From Pseudomonas mendocina (GTDB taxonomy: Bacteria > Pseudomonadota > Gammaproteobacteria > Pseudomonadales > Pseudomonadaceae): a stretch of DNA of 64,000 bases. Both the position numbers and the translations under genes were made by a program. The notes beneath the pieces are model-generated. The model worked only from the letters and a program-made list of their open reading frames with translations. It made no database searches and was not told the origin of the DNA. The stretch's first letter is position 1, and each line of letters begins with the position of its first letter. The stretch spans positions 3,968,001 through 4,032,000 of the forward strand of contig NZ_CP027657.1 in NCBI RefSeq assembly GCF_003008615.1, written 5' to 3'. Positions 62,601-64,000 of this stretch are shown here, one piece after another.

Positions 62601-64000
62601 AGTTGAGGACGACTTTCTCGCCGACGGCCAGGTAGTCGTATTGGGAGGGGTCGATCTTCAGACTGTTGCTGGCTACGTCGAAGGTGACGCCCGCATCGTT
62701 GCCGCCGCCTACCAGTTGCAGGTTGACCACGCTGAGGACGTCGTTGGCGTCTTCGTCGCTGGCGTTCTGCAGCAGGTCGAGGCTGTAGGCCGAGGCATCC
62801 TCGTCGGTCAGCGAACTCAGCGCACCGCTGACGATCGGCGCATCGTTGCTGCCGGTCAGGGTGATGCTGACGTCGCGGGAAGTTTCCGCGCCGCTGCTGT
62901 CGGTGACAGTAACGCGGTAGATCAGGGTGACGGTCTCGCCTGCGCCGAGGTAGTCCAGCGCACCGGCGGCGACGCTGTAGTTCCACTGCACGTTACCCTG
63001 ACCATCGCCCGTGGCGGCGTTGTTGATCAGGGCGCTGAGATTGCCGAGGGCACTGACGTCGTTGTCGTTGCCATCTTTGGCACTGACCAGTTGGGTGACG
63101 ATGCTGTGCGTGTTGCTCAGGTCGGCATCGCTGAAGCCGATGTTGCCATCGGCGGTCAGGTTGCCGGTGTTCTCGCCCGGTACACCATCAGCGCGTTCGG
63201 CCAGGGTCGCGCTCTGCACGCTGCTTTCGAACACCGGGGCGTCGTTGCGGCCTTCGATGGTGATCGTGGCGGTGGTGGGGGTGACACCGCCGTTGCCGTC
63301 GATCACGTCGTAGCTGTAGGTGAGCACCACTTTCTCACCAGCGGCGAGGTAGTTGTAGGCGTTCGGGTTCACCTGCAGGCTGTTGCCCGCCAGGGTCACG
63401 CCGCTGGCGTCTGTGCCGGACGTCTCTTGCAGATTGGCGATGTTCAGAACGTCGCTGGCGTCGACATCGCTGGCATTTTCCAGCAGGTCGACGGTGAAGG
63501 CGTTGGCGTCTTCGTTGCTGCTCTGGCTGATGGCGCTGCTGATCACCGGTGCGTCGTTGACGCCGTCGATGGTGATGGTGGCGCTGGTATCCACCAGGCC
63601 GCCCTGGCCATCGCTGACCTGGTATTGGTAGACGAGGGTAACGCTCTCGCCGACGGCCAGGTAGTTGTAGTGGGACGGGTCGACCACCAGGGTGTTGCCC
63701 TGCAGGCTGACGCCGGAGGCGTCGTTGCCGCTGGTTTCGCTGAGGTTGACGACGCTGAGCACGTCCTTGGTATCGGCGTCGCTGGCGTTGGCCAGCAGGT
63801 CGATCACCTGGCCGGCAGCGTCTTCGTCGGTGCCGACACTGATGGCGCCGGTCACCACGGGGGCGTCGTTCACGCCGGTGACAGTGATGGTCAGGGTGCT
63901 GCTGCTCGACAGTGCGCCGTCGGTAGCCGTGAAGGGCACCTTGATGACCAGTACCTCATCTTGTCCGAGCGCCTGGTAGGTGGCATTGCTGGGGTCGAAC
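53680..64000 (-). CDS. Giant RTX adhesin of the LapA type, C-terminal part
   Basis: The reading frame is open past the right edge, giving 3,440 codons here. From the N-side: many VCBS/Ig-like cadherin-type repeats of about 90-100 residues (NPVNDAPTANDDSATTRED and similar), a PA14-like domain (GLKGNYYGYRE, then RVTADDGYSIVIDGKVVAE, YWDQGGQAQLKVE), further repeats, and a second PA14-like domain. The end has RTX nonapeptides (GNGGHDLLNGGDGNDLL and later), then DTFAWKAGDVGNDVIKDF, a type I secretion signal. The lapG and lapD neighbours support surface retention by LapA-type mechanism. The N-terminal cleavage site lies beyond the window. Confidence 0.9.
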   Translation of the reverse strand, partial: FDPSNATYQALGQDEVLVIKVPFTATDGALSSSSTLTITVTGVNDAPVVTGAISVGTDEDAAGQVIDLLANASDADTKDVLSVVNLSETSGNDASGVSLQGNTLVVDPSHYNYLAVGESVTLVYQYQVSDGQGGLVDTSATITIDGVNDAPVISSAISQSSNEDANAFTVDLLENASDVDASDVLNIANLQETSGTDASGVTLAGNSLQVNPNAYNYLAAGEKVVLTYSYDVIDGNGGVTPTTATITIEGRNDAPVFESSVQSATLAERADGVPGENTGNLTADGNIGFSDADLSNTHSIVTQLVSAKDGNDNDVSALGNLSALINNAATGDGQGNVQWNYSVAAGALDYLGAGETVTLIYRVTVTDSSGAETSRDVSITLTGSNDAPIVSGALSSLTDEDASAYSLDLLQNASDEDANDVLSVVNLQLVGGGNDAGVTFDVASNSLKIDPSQYDYLAVGEKVVLNYSYDVSDGKGGVVSTSASLTIEGRNDAPVVTNTSVTVAEESIGTPLNIAAPTDVDLSDVLTITVTGLPTVGSVTLANGTPVSNGQPLTIAELQGLKYNGPDDYKAGDPVGDFTYSVNDGTTSVEGKVALGVTPVNDAPDANDDFGVITGLKGNYYGYREDVDGGNLGNLAGVTAFIAGRTPSATFTATELNYGNGVSNNLGSDQQLQKFLGADAGSLNTDPDNTSDAIIEMSGQISLNAGTYQFRVTADDGYSIVIDGKVVAEFNGNQGPTARESATFTITESGAHNIQIIYWDQGGQAQLKVELRPEGGSYSVVGGAQLSQAGSDLLTTNEDQPLVIEPSTLLGNDTDVDGDSLSIVSVQNAVNGSVALVDGKVVFTPNQDFNGQASFTYTISDGNGKFDTATVTVGVKPVNDAPVVDSTSLTVDEKTVGTPLGLNAPTDVDGNPLTITVTGLPTLGSVTLANGATVSSGQTLTSAQLQGLKYNAPADYQAGDAVGSFTYSVNDGTTSVTGSVTLAVNPINDLPVLNNPSVSLDEDQSLSSQLNVSDADGDAVSYTLKSGTTNGTLVFDGTTGQYTYTPNANYNGPDSFTVTLNDGKGGVVDAVVNITVNPVNDAPVSGPQSLTTAEDTAIDGTISATDVDGDSLSYSIASGDEPKHGTVTLRADGTFTYVPGKDYNGQDSFTVTIDDGNGGTTTSVISLDVTPINDIPVTADQSKVTDEDKSVSGRIVASDVDGDRLTYVIQSGVAHGSILLNTVTGEYTYTPNKDYNGTDSFTIRVYDPSGTYADSVVTVTVNPVNDAPTASPSSISTNEDTPVDGRVTGRDVDGDTLIYSIANGNGPQHGSVVMNADGTYTYQPGKDFHGSDSFTVTIDDGNGGTTTSVVSVTVNPVNDVPVTADQSKVTDEDKSVSGRIVASDVDGDRLTYVIQSGVAHGSILLNTVTGEYTYTPNKDYNGTDSFTIRVYDPSGAYADSVVTVTVNPVNDAPTASPSSISTNEDTPVDGRVTGRDVDGDTLTYSIANGNGPQHGSVVMNTDGTYTYQPGKDFNGNDSFTVTIDDGNGGTTTSVVSVTVNPVNDAPVAPNSSVSVDEDGTLNSSIQATDVEGDSLTYAIKTGTANGTLVLNPTTGEYTYKPNGDYHGPDSFVVTVSDGKGGTTDTLVSITVNPVNDAPTANDDSATTREDTSVTIDVLANDRDIDGDTLSISGASAQHGTVSVVDGKLVYTPTGNYSGADTISYSITDGKGGNSSASVQVSIQAVADAPNLSAQTPAGTPHATGLTLQSWNGLALGNSGSGIAPTTLKATIDAAGAPASSATANDAHLDNVNAGVANKLSGLIYLQAGETYTFSGVGDDSVLVSVGGTTVASATWSGSSGQFSGSFTAQQSGYYTLDIYQHNQSGPGNLDVNVKVGNGAVQDLSSANALLYRDTSDLNQDGVRVSELQGSDGKGYYQVYGYNEGAEDSSIPLSHLSASLNDTDGSESLTVSISQIPQGATLSDGVNSFTAAAGATSTDVSGWNLNNLSITPPANVNGSFTLKVTATATEGANGDHASTSLNLPVTVHAVNDAPTSADKTVATDEDVSRSFSSADFVFNDVDAGDSLKTIRINSLPASGNLTLGNEAVTIGMIITAAQIASLVYTPAANASGNSSFSFSVQDQSGAFSTTPNTMTIQVAAVDDAPALANSTVSFAENTASGSTIADLSDRFTGTDQDRDGEPLLYSITGGNQAGLFAINASTGVITLASGKSLDYETATQHQLQVTATDGKTPVTATVTVDVTNVNDNGVVITDNNPAANSVAENATNGSTVGLTVLGSDGDVGATITRYELTDNAGGRFAINASTGVVTVADGSKLDYESATSHNITVKVTSSDGSTNTQVFTINLSNVNDNGVVISDANPAANSVAENAANGSTVGLTVRGVDGDAGATVTQYELTDNAGGRFAINATTGVVTVADGSKLDYENATSHNITVKATSSDGSSNTQVFTINLSNVNDNGVVISDINSAANQVNENAANGSTVGLTVRGVDGDVGATVTQYELVDNAGGRFAINASTGVVTVADGSKLDFENAASHDIVVKATSSDGSSATQTFTIQVNNVNEAPVVVSGANVTGTEDNNYVFAWSDFRVSDVDANSSLSIRIENLPGEGRLQQLVNGNWSNVTPNTNVSKSVIDAGGLRFVPDANESGHDSFSSNGVGMNKQTYAEFKYSGSDGSLSTASSTMSIDITPVADVPTLSVKSAAASTLFTTTWESAPNSDNTSQDVAGPTFENWNLVTSGDKRSGGTNVFEIWANNDQMENQAGNMITVKLPGTGNNDALELNDAGGSMSQTLGITRNVATEVGKVYELSMDYAGRLGFDSSYTKIAVYLGNTLVGEYSSTSSQTSLNWENINFSFVGTGNTEALSIKLAGTSTTTNGRGALIDNIALTSSQGVVAGDGGVSGKTSIALANYVSGALTDTDGSESLRYDLSGLPAGASIVVGNSTLAAVGGVVSLTAAQLATAKLQVGSSVRGEIGLDIKAVSIEPNGSTASTASQHLALKIVDGGVGHESLTTNTITVADTASTLSSGLTGEYWGYAESGSTRPNLTSLKLVEDYIESRTGNSTSLVGSNDNAAASSVNATFVANQIDYGLKNGNTVFSDDLGDNRNLNNGTVIGSSSNSQNNLYDFLTAASTSNVSNLKAGGAGLGDTSDAIIRAHGFLDLAQGGTYDIRVTADDGYRLMIGGQVVAEADYIQSTTTKVFNGVGLSGDLQALELLYWDQGGAASLKVEFKLSGSADSTYKVLGASGSGLDIFQAPGNGQELVQTDTGWALHTIGTTNGGDASDLINGSKYSDILNGGNGHDVLYGNGGHDLLNGGDGNDLLIGGVGNDTLIGGAGADTFAWKAGDVGNDVIKDFNAAEGDRIDLSELLPDTANANNLLDYLKVDTVTNTLQVSTTGDLANNVDVTIKLEGVNLSQYGATSSQIVNSLVAGADPLVKTEHH
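56321..57265 (-). repeat. Three cadherin-like repeats of 315 bp in the adhesin
   Basis: Three near-identical units (105 residues each) with ANSVAENAANGSTVGLTV, YELTDNAGGRFAINA and VVTVADGSKLDYE segments. Boundary words recur at 56631, 56946 and 57261, an exact 315-bp period. Confidence 0.85.
59371..60480 (-). repeat. Two near-identical 555-bp tandem repeats in the adhesin
   Basis: Each unit encodes two VCBS-type repeats, containing ADQSKVTDEDKSVSGRIV and PSSISTNEDTPVDGRVTG. Word starts at 59371 and 59926 set the period at 555 bp. Protein copies differ at only a few positions (such as DPSGTYA against DPSGAYA), so a recent duplication or gene conversion is likely. Confidence 0.88.

Overview
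The window is high-GC chromosomal DNA of a Pseudomonas-type gammaproteobacterium. Supporting signs are an OprD-family porin, a gcvH-gcvP-glyA-gcvT operon next to a GcsR/TyrR-like sigma-54 activator, a PhaG homologue, a SoxR regulon, a LapD/LapG/giant-adhesin module, and many Pseudomonas-style REP palindromes. The species cannot be fixed from this stretch. No phage, plasmid, complete insertion sequence or CRISPR array was seen. The mobile DNA visible is REP/REPIN palindromes and two MITE-like elements.

Layout, left to right. (1) 1-2338: the start of a phosphatase-superfamily gene, an ABC solute-binding protein and a GntR/UTRA regulator, with CTAG-centred palindromes in the promoters. (2) 2400-6121: a MITE, a YciI/DUF899/SnoaL-like trio, a SEL1 lipoprotein and an M14 carboxypeptidase. 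(3) 6307-13187: a catabolic operon with a TRAP transporter, two Gfo/Idh/MocA oxidoreductases and a type II dehydroquinase, divergent from a LysR regulator. (4) 13306-17088: an OprD porin, a CHMI-like isomerase, a second MITE, SoxR, a SoxR-box-controlled FMN reductase and a VOC protein. (5) 17195-25722: the glycine cleavage/serine hydroxymethyltransferase operon, with a sigma-54 promoter and candidate GcsR sites, then sodC and gcsR. (6) 25796-33487: housekeeping and signalling genes (endA, MscS channel, tRNA-Gly, phaG, rsuA, a diguanylate cyclase). (7) 33822-46490: a guanidine locus. (8) 46650-49898: a Tyr/Arg-rich lipoprotein, and an alkylsulfatase with a divergent LysR gene. (9) 50110-64000: a DUF1145 protein, lapG, lapD, a 113-residue protein and the C-terminal 3,440 codons of a giant RTX adhesin that runs off the right edge.

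The guanidine locus is the most interesting part. A urea/guanidine carboxylase and two DUF1989 proteins (UAAP1/UAAP2, known in other bacteria as carboxyguanidine deiminase subunits) lie downstream of one solute-binding protein. A second solute-binding protein and a permease-ATPase pair lie nearby. Each of these three minus-strand transcription units begins with a guanidine-I (ykkC) riboswitch. Between them, on the plus strand, is a two-gene operon for a 2-oxoglutarate/Fe(II) dioxygenase and a protein I do not recognise. It is preceded by what looks like a guanidine-II (mini-ykkC) riboswitch. All four leaders have the same kind of GG-N10-GC sigma-54 promoter. The sequence therefore suggests a nitrogen-scavenging regulon in which the dioxygenase may release guanidine from, or act on, a substituted guanidine. 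This last point is inference.
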